Assembly (NCBI GenBank): GCA_050742535.1
Contig: JBOGIQ010000164.1
Span: 1 to 12,491, forward strand
Origin: Gp6-AA40 sp050742535
GTDB taxonomy: Bacteria > Acidobacteriota > Vicinamibacteria > Vicinamibacterales > UBA2999
DNA: 12,491 nucleotides
Direction of reading: 5' to 3'
The notes beneath the pieces are model-generated. The model ran no database searches and was not told where the DNA came from. It saw only the letters and a program-made list of their open reading frames with translations. Positions 6,365-12,491 of the stretch are shown one piece after another. Position numbers and translations under genes: made by a program. Numbering within the stretch: position 1 is the stretch's first letter; each line of letters starts with the position of its first letter.

Positions 6365-9076
6365 TCAGTTCGCTCCGTGATGAACGGCGGTTGAGCGGGC
6401 GATGGTAGAGCCGGGAACGGCCTCGACTCTCATATTCACCTGGAACGGCTGGCTGCGGACAATGCCGAGCACGATCGAGGAGAAGCGGCCATTGTTCTTG
6501 ATCACGTCGCGCGTGATCGCGCGAACGAGCGGCATGTCGCCCGCCTCGACGCCGCGGCCGAGCGCGTAGGTCAGCAGCTTCTCGGTGGCGACGAGCACGA
6601 ACTGGTTGCCGTATCCCTTGATCAGCCAGTCGCGCATGGCGACAGGCCCATCGACGGTGGTGTTGTCGAAGAACAGGTCTTTCGCGTTGATCGCCTCGCC
6701 CTCGTCCTGCGCGCGCCATAGACCGATGGCGTCGAAGTTCTCGAGCGCGAAGCCGATCGGGTCCATCAGCCGGTGGCACTGCGTGCAGTCGTTGCGGACG
6801 CGGTGCGTCTCCATTTTGAGCCGCATGTTCGGCTCTTTCGCGTTCGGGTCGGCGGCACGCGCCGGGAGCGGCGGCACGTCGGCAGGGGGACTCGGCGGGC
6901 TCATGCCGAGCAGGTTCGTCATCACCCATTTGCCGCGTGTCACCGGCGACGTGCGGTCCGGCTTCGACGTCGTGACGAGGAAGGCGCCCTTGCCGGTGAG
7001 GCCGCGCCGCGCTTCGAACCCGGCGCCGAGCGGCACGCGACGGAACTGACTGCCGTAGATGTTCTTGATGCCGTAGTGCTTTGCCAGCCGCTCGTTCACG
7101 AAGGTGTAATCGGCCGTCAGCAGCTCGGTGATGGGATGGTTTTCGCGGACGATCGCATCGAAAAGCAGCTCGACTTCGCGCCGCATTGCCTGCCGGAGCG
7201 GATCGTCGAAGTCGGGATAGGTGAGCGGCAGCGGTGCCGACGCGTCGAGACCACGCAGGTTCAGCCACTGGCCGGCAAAGTTGATCGCGAGCGCTTCCGC
7301 CTTCGGATCCTTGAGCATCCGGCGCACCTGCTGTTCGAGCACGGCCGGATCCTTCAGCTTTCCGGACGCAGCGACCTTGAGCAGTTCGGCGTCTGGTATC
7401 GAGCTCCAGAGGAAGAACGACAGGCGCGACGCCAGGTCGAGATCGTTCAGCCGCTGCGCGGGCGGTGTCCGCGGCGCCTGCGGGCGCTGGCTGGCCATGA
7501 TCGTCGCGCCGGCAACGCTGCCGGTGCGCGGCACGGCCTCTTCCTCGATGCGGTAAATGAACTGCGGCGAGGCGAGGATGCGCGCGAGCACCATTTCGAT
7601 GCCGGTCTCGAAATCCTTTTCCTTGCGCCCCTGCTCGTAGAACGCCATCAGCAGATTCACGTCCGCCTGCACGGCAGGACGCCGGTAGGCGTAGGTTGCC
7701 AGATTCGTGATGATGCGGCGCGCACAGGCCGTTTCTTCCGCCGCGGTCTTCGGCGTGCAGATGAGGATCTTGCGCCGGCTGGCGCTGTCCTTCGCCGGCG
7801 TGGCGTTGAATGGACCTTCGATGCGGATCGTCCCGACGTGCGGGAAGAACGTGTAGCCGGGCGTCGGACCGGTCTGCACCGTCGAGCGCATGAAGTGGCG
7901 ATCGAGGTCGAGCAGCGGCGCGAAGTTCGTCGCCAGGTACGTGGCGCCGATCATGTGCTTGCCGGCAGTCGTCTTGAAGCGGACGCGCATCGGGGGCGTG
8001 TTGCGGCCAAACCCGCCGCCACCGCCACCGCCCCCGGCGCGGGCGGCGCCGTCGCCGGCGTTCCCCGCTGTCGCCTGGGCCTGATCGCCAGGACCGGCGC
8101 CGCGGCCGCGGTTGCCGCAGTTCGTGCTCTGATTACGGCCGCCGCCCTGCCAGTTGAGCAGTTGAAGCAGCTCGCCGTCCAGGAGGATCTCGAGCCTCTC
8201 GCACGGAACGGATCCGAAGCCGGTCGGCGACATGTTGTCGCCGAAAATCGGCGTCACCGTGACGGTGTATTCCCCGTCGGAGGGGAACACGTGCGGGACG
8301 AGCATGCCGCCGCGCGTGCCGAACGGCAGCCCTTCGATGTGGTAGTCCTGCGACGTGTCTTCCTTCGTCCGGTAGACGACGAGACCCGCCTCTTCCGGGT
8401 AACCGAGCGCCAGGCGTGCGATTTTCTGGGACGCGTTCACGTAAGCCTCGACGAGCGTCGAGGACACGCCCAGCGCGCCCGCGATGTTGTCGAAGCCCGC
8501 CGTCGAGTCGTCCGACGGCAGATACTTCGCCGCGTCAATCTCGAGCGCGAGCAGGTCGCGAACCACGTTCGCGTACTCAGTGCGGTTCAGGCGATGGAGT
8601 CCCGGGGGCGGCGCGAACGGAGGAGCCGTGCGGTCGAGCTCGTTCTCCAGCGCCGTCATGTGGGAGTCGAAGAGCGACGCCTCCGGCCGCTTCATGCCCG
8701 ACGGCGGCATCTGCCCCGCGCGGACCTTGCGGACGATCAGCTCCCACGTCTTCCGATCCTTGTCGACAGTCGCCGGATCGAGCGCGTCGATCTGCAGCTT
8801 CCGCGACGAATCCACGGTCGCCTTGGCGCCCGTGTTGTGGCAGGCGACACACCATTGCTTGAAGAACGCCCGCTGGGCGTCCGCCGTTACCGCCGGCGTG
8901 GCTGCCACGGTGGCCACCGGCCGAATCTGGGCGGGAGTCGTCGCGGGCGCTTGAGGACGAGCCGCCTGGGGCTGCGCAGGGGTCGCCGCCGTCTGGGGCC
9001 GCGACGATTGCGCGCTCACGGCGAGCACCCAGGTGAGCACCGCCAGCGAGCCAATAACCAGGGACCTGACTTTCAT
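6365..9076 (-). CDS. Exported DUF1587-DUF1595-DUF1592-DUF1588-DUF1585 cytochrome-like protein
   Basis: A 903-residue protein with a Sec signal peptide (1-22) and a Pro/Ala/Gln-rich linker. A first haem motif CVACH (76-80) is followed by DUF1587 (about 160-224), a beta-rich region with a Gly/Asn-rich insert (about 235-425, insert 311-359), DUF1595 (about 452-512), DUF1592 (about 543-670), DUF1588 (about 689-790) and DUF1585 (about 802-878). DUF1588 carries the second haem motif, CTQCH (764-768), followed by RLMDPIGFALENFD. This domain order is standard for the family, which pairs with DUF1552 in Planctomycetes and Acidobacteria; function unknown, probably periplasmic redox. I chose the ATG at 9076 because it starts the signal peptide and has GGAG 7 bases upstream. 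In-frame ATGs at 9103 and 9226 would precede the signal peptide and lack a good ribosome binding site. First gene of the module with DUF1552. Confidence 0.93.
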   Translation of the reverse strand: MKVRSLVIGSLAVLTWVLAVSAQSSRPQTAATPAQPQAARPQAPATTPAQIRPVATVAATPAVTADAQRAFFKQWCVACHNTGAKATVDSSRKLQIDALDPATVDKDRKTWELIVRKVRAGQMPPSGMKRPEASLFDSHMTALENELDRTAPPFAPPPGLHRLNRTEYANVVRDLLALEIDAAKYLPSDDSTAGFDNIAGALGVSSTLVEAYVNASQKIARLALGYPEEAGLVVYRTKEDTSQDYHIEGLPFGTRGGMLVPHVFPSDGEYTVTVTPIFGDNMSPTGFGSVPCERLEILLDGELLQLLNWQGGGRNQSTNCGNRGRGAGPGDQAQATAGNAGDGAARAGGGGGGGGFGRNTPPMRVRFKTTAGKHMIGATYLATNFAPLLDLDRHFMRSTVQTGPTPGYTFFPHVGTIRIEGPFNATPAKDSASRRKILICTPKTAAEETACARRIITNLATYAYRRPAVQADVNLLMAFYEQGRKEKDFETGIEMVLARILASPQFIYRIEEEAVPRTGSVAGATIMASQRPQAPRTPPAQRLNDLDLASRLSFFLWSSIPDAELLKVAASGKLKDPAVLEQQVRRMLKDPKAEALAINFAGQWLNLRGLDASAPLPLTYPDFDDPLRQAMRREVELLFDAIVRENHPITELLTADYTFVNERLAKHYGIKNIYGSQFRRVPLGAGFEARRGLTGKGAFLVTTSKPDRTSPVTRGKWVMTNLLGMSPPSPPADVPPLPARAADPNAKEPNMRLKMETHRVRNDCTQCHRLMDPIGFALENFDAIGLWRAQDEGEAINAKDLFFDNTTVDGPVAMRDWLIKGYGNQFVLVATEKLLTYALGRGVEAGDMPLVRAITRDVIKNNGRFSSIVLGIVRSQPFQVNMRVEAVPGSTIARSTAVHHGAN
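8000..8149 (-). other. Gly/Asn/Arg-rich insert in the DUF1592-family protein
   Basis: Residues 310-359 contain runs of glycine (eight in a row near 348-355) plus Asn, Arg and Ala. They interrupt the beta-rich region between DUF1587 and DUF1595. On the plus strand this is a C-rich, GCC-repeat tract. It is likely a disordered loop and resembles the Gly-rich linker of the neighbouring ankyrin protein in style, not in sequence. Confidence 0.6.
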
Positions 9077-9241
9077 GAATCCGCTCCGGTGGTGTGAGTT
9101 CATGTAACGGCCGTTCGGCGCGGTTGAAACGCGGCCCTCAACTCTACCGTCTATGGCCGGAAGGCCAATGGACTTAATAGGATACCGCAGCCGCCTGCCG
9201 CCCGCGCGCACCTCGACCTGCGACACGTTTAGCCTTTGCTA

Positions 9242-9269
9242 TTTTTACGTTGCGGCTCGCGCGGGTGAA
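9242..9269 (-). promoter_or_regulatory. Weak sigma70-like promoter candidate for the DUF1592-DUF1552 genes
   Basis: In the 228-bp gap 9077-9304 the minus strand reads TTCACC (9269-9264), a 16-bp spacer, then TAAAAA (9247-9242), each hexamer matching four of six consensus bases. The block 9236-9300 is more AT-rich than its surroundings. It would give a leader of about 160 nt. A short TGGCC-TTCC-GGCCA stem (9153-9166 region) lies in that leader. The rest of the gap shows no gene. This is a guess from consensus only. Confidence 0.2.
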
Positions 9270-9304
9270 TACCGGAGATTTGTAAAAGCTTGGTAAAAAA
9301 CCGG

Positions 9305-10573
9305 TTAAAGGGCCGTGTCGCGCGTTTCGTGAATCGAGAGCAGGCCTGCCAGGGTTAAGGCCGAAGCCCCGACCAGGTAATAGCCGACGTATTGCAGGCC
9401 GTAGGTCTGGGCCAGCCAGGTCGCTATGTACGGGGCCAGGGACGCCCCGAAGATCCCGGTCAGATTGAACGTCATCGAGCTGCCCGTATAGCGGATACGG
9501 GTCGGGAAGAGCTCGGACAGAACCGTGCCCAGCGGTCCATACGTCAGCCCCATCAGCGACAGGCCGACGATCATTGCCGCCGTCGCCCCCGCAAAGCCGG
9601 ACTCGAGCATCGGTGCGAAAGCGAAACCGAAGGCGCCAATGGCGACCGTCACCCAGATCAACGTCTGCCGTCGGCCGTGTTCCGCCACTGTGGCGCTGAT
9701 AGGGATCGTCACGGCAAAGAAGACAACCCCGATCAACTGACTGATAAGGAAATCTGCACGGCTGTGACCGAGCGCGGTCGTCCCCCACGAGAGCGCGAAG
9801 ACCGTCATCAGATAGAAGAGGACGAACGTGACGAGGGACGACAGGATGCCGATGACGACCGTCCGCGAGTGATACCGGAACACCTCGGCGATCGGCACCC
9901 GGGCGCGCTCCTCACGTGTCATCGCCGCCTGGAAGACCGGCGTCTCGCTGATCGTGAGCCGGACATACAGCCCCACCAGCACGAGGGCCGCGCTCGCAAG
10001 GAAGGGGATCCGCCAGCCGAACGAAAAGAACTGCTCGTCGGTGAGGTACTCGGACAGCAGCAGGAAGATGCCGGCGGAAAAGAAGAAACCGACCGGCGCG
10101 CCAAGCTGCGGGAACATGCCGTACCACGCACGGCGTCCGGGCGGCGCATTTTCCACCGCCAGCAGCACCGCGCCGCCCCATTCGCCGCCAAGTCCCAGCC
10201 CCTGACCGAAGCGGCACAGTGCCAGCAGCGCCGGCGCCGCCACCCCGATGCTTTCGTATGTCGGCAGGAGCCCGATCGCCACCGTCGAAACCCCCATCGT
10301 CAGCAGCGCCGCCACGAGCGTGGTCTTCCGGCCAATGCGATCGCCAAAGTGTCCGAAAAGCGCCGACCCGATCGGACGAGCCAGGAAGGCGAGTCCGAAC
10401 GCGGCGAGTGAGTTCAGCGTCGCGGCCGCAGGGTCGGACGCGGGGAAAAACAACCGCGGGAACGCGAGCACCGCGGCGGTTGCAAAGATATAGAAGTCGA
10501 AGAACTCGATCGTCGTGCCGACCATGCTGGCGAAGAGCACCTGGCCGGGTGTGTTGGCGGGTCGCTTGCGCAC
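9305..10573 (-). CDS. Major facilitator, metabolite:H+ symporter (MHS/ProP-like) family
   Basis: A transporter of 422 residues with about 12 membrane segments. The N-terminus SMVGTTIEFFDFYIF (about 16-30), the loop 2-3 signature GDRIGRKT (77-84) and CRFGQGLGLGGEWGGA (120-135) are typical of the MHS family, whose members move proline/betaine, alpha-ketoglutarate, citrate, shikimate or similar carboxylates with protons. The substrate cannot be told from the sequence. Motif GWRIPFLASA (186-195) precedes TM6, also as in the family. I favour GTG 10573: the MHS start region follows at once and GGAGG lies upstream, though at a long 13-base spacing. A GTG at 10621 would add 16 atypical residues and overlap the divergent SxtJ-like gene. 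No clear terminator follows; the downstream gap is AT-rich. It appears independent of its neighbours. Confidence 0.9.
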   Translation of the reverse strand: MRKRPANTPGQVLFASMVGTTIEFFDFYIFATAAVLAFPRLFFPASDPAAATLNSLAAFGLAFLARPIGSALFGHFGDRIGRKTTLVAALLTMGVSTVAIGLLPTYESIGVAAPALLALCRFGQGLGLGGEWGGAVLLAVENAPPGRRAWYGMFPQLGAPVGFFFSAGIFLLLSEYLTDEQFFSFGWRIPFLASAALVLVGLYVRLTISETPVFQAAMTREERARVPIAEVFRYHSRTVVIGILSSLVTFVLFYLMTVFALSWGTTALGHSRADFLISQLIGVVFFAVTIPISATVAEHGRRQTLIWVTVAIGAFGFAFAPMLESGFAGATAAMIVGLSLMGLTYGPLGTVLSELFPTRIRYTGSSMTFNLTGIFGASLAPYIATWLAQTYGLQYVGYYLVGASALTLAGLLSIHETRDTAL

Positions 10574-10599
10574 GCCGGTAGAGTATCCTCCGTGAAGCC

Positions 10600-11013
10600 A
10601 TGAGCATCCACGGATCGCCACGCGACGAAGACGTCGTCGGTCCGTCCAACCGCTCGTTCGGCCTGGTGTTCACAGTGGTGTTCACCATCGTTGCGCTGCT
10701 GCCCATGTGGCGCGGCGCCCCGCCGCGGTGGTGGGCCGCTGGCGTGGCCGTGCTGTTCGGTGGGCTGGCGCTGATCTGGCCGCGAGCGCTGGGGCCGGCG
10801 AATCGGATCTGGCTGCGAATCGGCCTCCTGATGCACCGGATCGTCAACCCGATCGTGATGGGGGCGATCTTCTATCTGGTGGTCACGCCGTTCGGACTGG
10901 TCATGCGACTCCTCGGGAAGGGACCTGCCGCAATGCGCCGCGCCGACCCCAACGCAACGAGTTACTGGATAGCCAGGTCCGGCGGCTCGTCACCGATGGA
11001 CAACCAGTTTTGA
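10600..11013 (+). CDS. SxtJ-like small membrane protein
   Basis: A 137-residue protein with three predicted membrane segments (about 19-37, 44-60 and 84-103) and a short cytoplasmic tail. The pattern NRSFGLVFTVVF near the start, P-x-x-L-x-P-x-N-x-x-W in the middle (61-71), then VTPFGLVMRLLGKGP and DPNATSYW, ending in NQF, matches the SxtJ family (PF19588). SxtJ is named from the saxitoxin cluster, where it lies beside the carbamoyltransferase SxtI and the small protein SxtK. Its function is unknown. Here the carbamoyltransferase lies 632 bp downstream on the same strand, with a four-helix-bundle cassette between. The ATG at 10600 has no strong ribosome binding site and lies 26 bp from the divergent transporter start. 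Family assignment is fairly sure; role is by context. Confidence 0.85.
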   Translation: MSIHGSPRDEDVVGPSNRSFGLVFTVVFTIVALLPMWRGAPPRWWAAGVAVLFGGLALIWPRALGPANRIWLRIGLLMHRIVNPIVMGAIFYLVVTPFGLVMRLLGKGPAAMRRADPNATSYWIARSGGSSPMDNQF

Positions 11014-11026
11014 TAGCACGCTCTTT

Positions 11027-11112
11027 GGGTTCAATGGGTTCACGGTGGTTCAGGAGGTTCAGAAGGACTCGTTCAACGTGGTTCTGTAGGTTTTTTGTGT
11101 TCAATAGGTTCC
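11027..11112 (+). repeat. Left array of 9-bp GGTTCAnnn units (inverted with 11571-11630)
   Basis: Units GGTTCA or close variants begin at 11028, 11037, 11047, 11056, then after a 14-bp step at 11070 (CGTTCA), 11080 (GGTTCT), 11089 (GGTTTT), 11098 (TGTTCA) and 11107 (GGTTCC), so the period is 9 with two 10-bp steps. The array begins 14 bp after the SxtJ stop codon. The right-hand array has the reverse complement unit. Confidence 0.8.
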
Positions 11113-11118
11113 GCGCAC

Positions 11119-11137
11119 AGCGGGCGATCTGCCCGCT
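11119..11137 (+). other. Perfect stem-loop upstream of the four-helix-bundle gene
   Basis: AGCGGGC-GATCT-GCCCGCT is a 7-bp perfect stem with a 5-base loop, 29 bp before the likely ATG. No U run follows. It may shape the leader of the four-helix-bundle gene or slow read-through from SxtJ; nothing in the sequence decides this. Confidence 0.4.
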
Positions 11138-11166
11138 CGGTATTGACGCTGCAGGCGAACGTCGCC

Positions 11167-11583
11167 ATGAGCGGTGCACGCTCGCACGAAGAGTTAGTCG
11201 CCTGGCGCCTTGCCTACGAACTGAAGCTTGGCGTTTACGAGTTGATTCGCTCCGGACCGATCGCTGGAGATCGAGAGTTAGTGAAGCAGCTTCGCGGTGC
11301 GGCTTCATCGGCGCCACGCCTCATCGCCGAAGGGTACGGCCGATACTTTCCACGCGAGTTTTCGCGATACGTCCGCAATGCGAATGGTGAGTTGAAAGAA
11401 ACCTTCGATGCGCTGCGAGACGCCGTCGATCGCGGATATCTCGCGCAGGATCAGGTTGTTCCGCTACAACGTTTGTCCAGACGGGCGTCGAAGGCCGCCA
11501 CGCAACTGATCAAGTACCTGCGGACTGCCAAGCCGCCGCACGAAACGCCACCGCCGCGCCGGAGAAATGATCGAACCCCCTGA
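11167..11583 (+). CDS. Four-helix-bundle protein (S23/IVP-Avd-like)
   Basis: A 138-residue helical protein of the four-helix-bundle family (PF05635-like). The pattern is typical: HEELVAWRLAYEL (7-19), VYELI (23-27), D35 with LVKQLRGAASSAPRLIAEGYGR (38-59; the family usually has NIAEG), FSRYVRNANGELKE (65-78) and DAVDRGYL (85-92). A basic, proline-rich tail follows (122-138). Relatives are encoded in intervening sequences of 23S rRNA, and others act as Avd, the nucleic-acid-binding partner of diversity-generating retroelements; free-standing copies have no settled function. The frame is open back to a TTG at 11095, but homology begins only after the ATG at 11167, which I prefer although its ribosome binding site is weak. 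The stop codon TGA is part of a TGAACC unit of the right array, and the last codons also come from it. No reverse transcriptase or variable repeat is in the window. Confidence 0.85.
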   Translation: MSGARSHEELVAWRLAYELKLGVYELIRSGPIAGDRELVKQLRGAASSAPRLIAEGYGRYFPREFSRYVRNANGELKETFDALRDAVDRGYLAQDQVVPLQRLSRRASKAATQLIKYLRTAKPPHETPPPRRRNDRTP

Positions 11584-11630
11584 ACCCACCCTCCTGCACC
11601 CCTTGAACCCCTTGAACCCCTTGAACCGTT
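11571..11630 (+). repeat. Right array of 9-bp TGAACCnnn units (inverted with 11027-11112)
   Basis: Units begin at 11572 (CGAACC), 11581 (TGAACC), then after a 14-bp step at 11595 (TGCACC), 11604, 11613 and 11622 (TGAACC each). The last three form near-perfect CTTGAACCC repeats. The array overlaps the 3' end of the four-helix-bundle gene, supplies its stop codon, and ends 15 bp before the carbamoyltransferase start. Confidence 0.85.
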
Positions 11631-11645
11631 AGACTTACACCCTCA

Positions 11646-12491
11646 GTGCAAGTCCTAGGTCTCTCCGCGTATTACCACGACAGCGCGGCAGCACTCGTTG
11701 TTGACGGTCGGGTCGTCGCTGCCGCTCAGGAGGAGCGTTTCACCAGGCGCAAACACGACGCGCGGTTCCCGGTCAATGCCGTCCGCTTCTGTCTCGAATA
11801 CTCCGGAGGCACGCCGGATGATATCGACGCGGTCGTTTTTTACGAGAAGCCGTTCCTCAAATTCGAACGGCTGATCGAAACCTATCTCTCCTTCGCGCCG
11901 CGCGGCTACCGCAGCTTTGCGATGGCGATGCCGTTGTGGATCCGCGAGAAGCTGTTTCAGAAGGATCTCCTGGCCCGGGAGCTGGCGCGACTCGGGTTCA
12001 TGCGTCCGGCGGAACGAATCCTCTTCACCGAACATCACCAGAGCCACGCCGCCAGTGCGTTCTATCCATCGCCGTTTTCCGAGGCCGTGGTGCTGACGAT
12101 GGACGGCGTCGGCGAGTGGACGACGACGTCGGTCAGCGTCGGCCGAGGCAAGACGCTCGAGCCGGTCAGGGAAATCCATTTCCCGCACTCGCTCGGCCTG
12201 CTCTATTCGGCGTTCACCTACTACACCGGCTTCAAGGTCAATTCCGGCGAGTACAAGGTGATGGGGCTGGCGCCGTACGGAACGCCGCGATTCACCCGGC
12301 AGATTCTCGACTCGCTGATCGACGTGAAGCCGGACGGCAGCTTCAGGCTGGACCTCGACTACTTTGACTACTGCACCGGCCTGCGGATGACCAATGAGCG
12401 CTTTGCGCGGCTGTTCGGCCGCGCGCCGCGGCAGGCGGACGAGCGGCTGGAGCCGTTTCACATGGATGTCGCCGCATCGGTGCAGGCGGTG
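11646..12491 (+). CDS. O-carbamoyltransferase, NodU/CmcH/TobZ/SxtI family (partial, 3' end outside window)
   Basis: The first 282 codons of a cytoplasmic enzyme that moves a carbamoyl group from carbamoyl phosphate, through carbamoyl-adenylate, to a hydroxyl of a sugar or natural product. The N-terminal Kae1-like domain is clear: GLSAYYHDSAAALV (5-18), QEERFTRRKHDARFP (28-42), TEHHQSHAASAFYPS (128-142), LTMDGVGEW (150-158) and FPHSLGLLYSAFTYYTGF (179-196), then GEYKVMGLAPYG (201-212). H130 and H134 with D153 match in spacing the iron ligands described for TobZ. The frame closes upstream with a TGA at 11622 inside the repeat array, leaving GTG 11646 as the only reasonable start; there is no obvious ribosome binding site. 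The nearby SxtJ-like gene supports a carbamoylation module. The acceptor is unknown. The YrdC-like C-terminal part lies outside the window. Confidence 0.93.
   Translation, partial: MQVLGLSAYYHDSAAALVVDGRVVAAAQEERFTRRKHDARFPVNAVRFCLEYSGGTPDDIDAVVFYEKPFLKFERLIETYLSFAPRGYRSFAMAMPLWIREKLFQKDLLARELARLGFMRPAERILFTEHHQSHAASAFYPSPFSEAVVLTMDGVGEWTTTSVSVGRGKTLEPVREIHFPHSLGLLYSAFTYYTGFKVNSGEYKVMGLAPYGTPRFTRQILDSLIDVKPDGSFRLDLDYFDYCTGLRMTNERFARLFGRAPRQADERLEPFHMDVAASVQAV

Larger units (their letters stand above)
11027..11630 (+). mobile_element. Candidate four-helix-bundle cassette with inverted terminal 9-bp arrays
   Basis: A block of about 600 bp holds one gene (four-helix bundle, 11167-11583) between two inverted arrays of a 9-bp unit. 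Counted from either outer end there are four units, a 14-bp step, then more units, so the two arrays look like arms of one old inverted repeat. No transposase, recombinase or clear target duplication is visible. Mobility is inferred from architecture, from its position between two genes that usually lie together, and from the history of this protein family in rRNA intervening sequences. Confidence 0.45.

Noticed and set aside
6363..7268. Upstream extension of the DUF1552 frame to 7268
   Set aside because: It overlaps the 3' third of the DUF1592-family gene in another frame, reads as Arg/Ala-rich noise, and the Tat signal starts at the ATG at 6362.
6773..9097. Plus-strand ORF of 774 codons opposite the DUF1592-family gene
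   Set aside because: Arg-rich shadow; the minus strand carries five known domains and two CxxCH motifs in order.
9077..9226. N-terminal extension of the DUF1592-family protein to the in-frame starts at 9103 or 9226
   Set aside because: It would bury the signal peptide; the best ribosome binding site (GGAG) belongs to the ATG at 9076.
10901..11317. Minus-strand ORF across the left repeat array
   Set aside because: Its Leu/Asn-rich stretch is just the translated 9-bp repeat; no domain, and it overlaps two real genes on the other strand.
11027..11630. CRISPR array or diversity-generating retroelement
   Set aside because: Units are only 9 bp without unique spacers, no cas genes; there is an Avd-like four-helix bundle but no reverse transcriptase, template repeat or variable repeat in the window.
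11655..12461. Minus-strand ORF of 268 codons opposite the carbamoyltransferase
   Set aside because: The plus strand gives an unmistakable carbamoyltransferase domain; the minus translation is Arg/Glu-rich with no match.

Overview
The window is GC-rich, tightly packed bacterial DNA. It combines exported cytochrome c-type proteins, a DUF1592-family protein followed by a DUF1552 protein and an exported ankyrin protein, and GC-rich REP-like hairpins between genes. This mix fits Acidobacteriota (Vicinamibacteria-like) best. That placement is inferred from gene content only, since no rRNA or tRNA gene is present.

Layout. (1) 111-1892: two exported haem-c proteins diverge from start codons only 6 bp apart: a 433-residue protein of unrecognised family with one CxxCH (minus) and a small tandem-duplicated dihaem cytochrome (plus). 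(2) 1889-2763 (minus): a DUF2975 membrane protein and a YozG-type Cro/CI regulator form a two-gene operon, with an inverted repeat upstream that looks like its operator. (3) 2874-9076 (minus): a DUF1587/1595/1592/1588/1585 cytochrome-like protein, a Tat-exported DUF1552 protein (2 bp gap) and an exported ankyrin-repeat protein follow one another. This is probably one extracytoplasmic functional module of unknown chemistry. (4) 9305-10573 (minus): an MHS-type major facilitator transporter. (5) 10600-12491 (plus): an SxtJ-like small membrane protein and the first 282 codons of a NodU/TobZ/SxtI-type O-carbamoyltransferase, which runs off the window.

Between SxtJ and the carbamoyltransferase lies the most unusual object here: a four-helix-bundle (S23/IVP-Avd-like) gene bracketed by two inverted arrays of a 9-bp unit, GGTTCAnnn on the left and TGAACCnnn on the right. 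Counted from the outside, both arrays have four units, a 14-bp step, then further units. The transcript could fold its ends together around the gene, as rRNA intervening sequences do. I read it as a candidate insertion cassette that separated an originally adjacent SxtJ/carbamoyltransferase pair.

Long opposite-strand and out-of-frame ORFs over the real genes were judged to be GC-driven shadows and left out.
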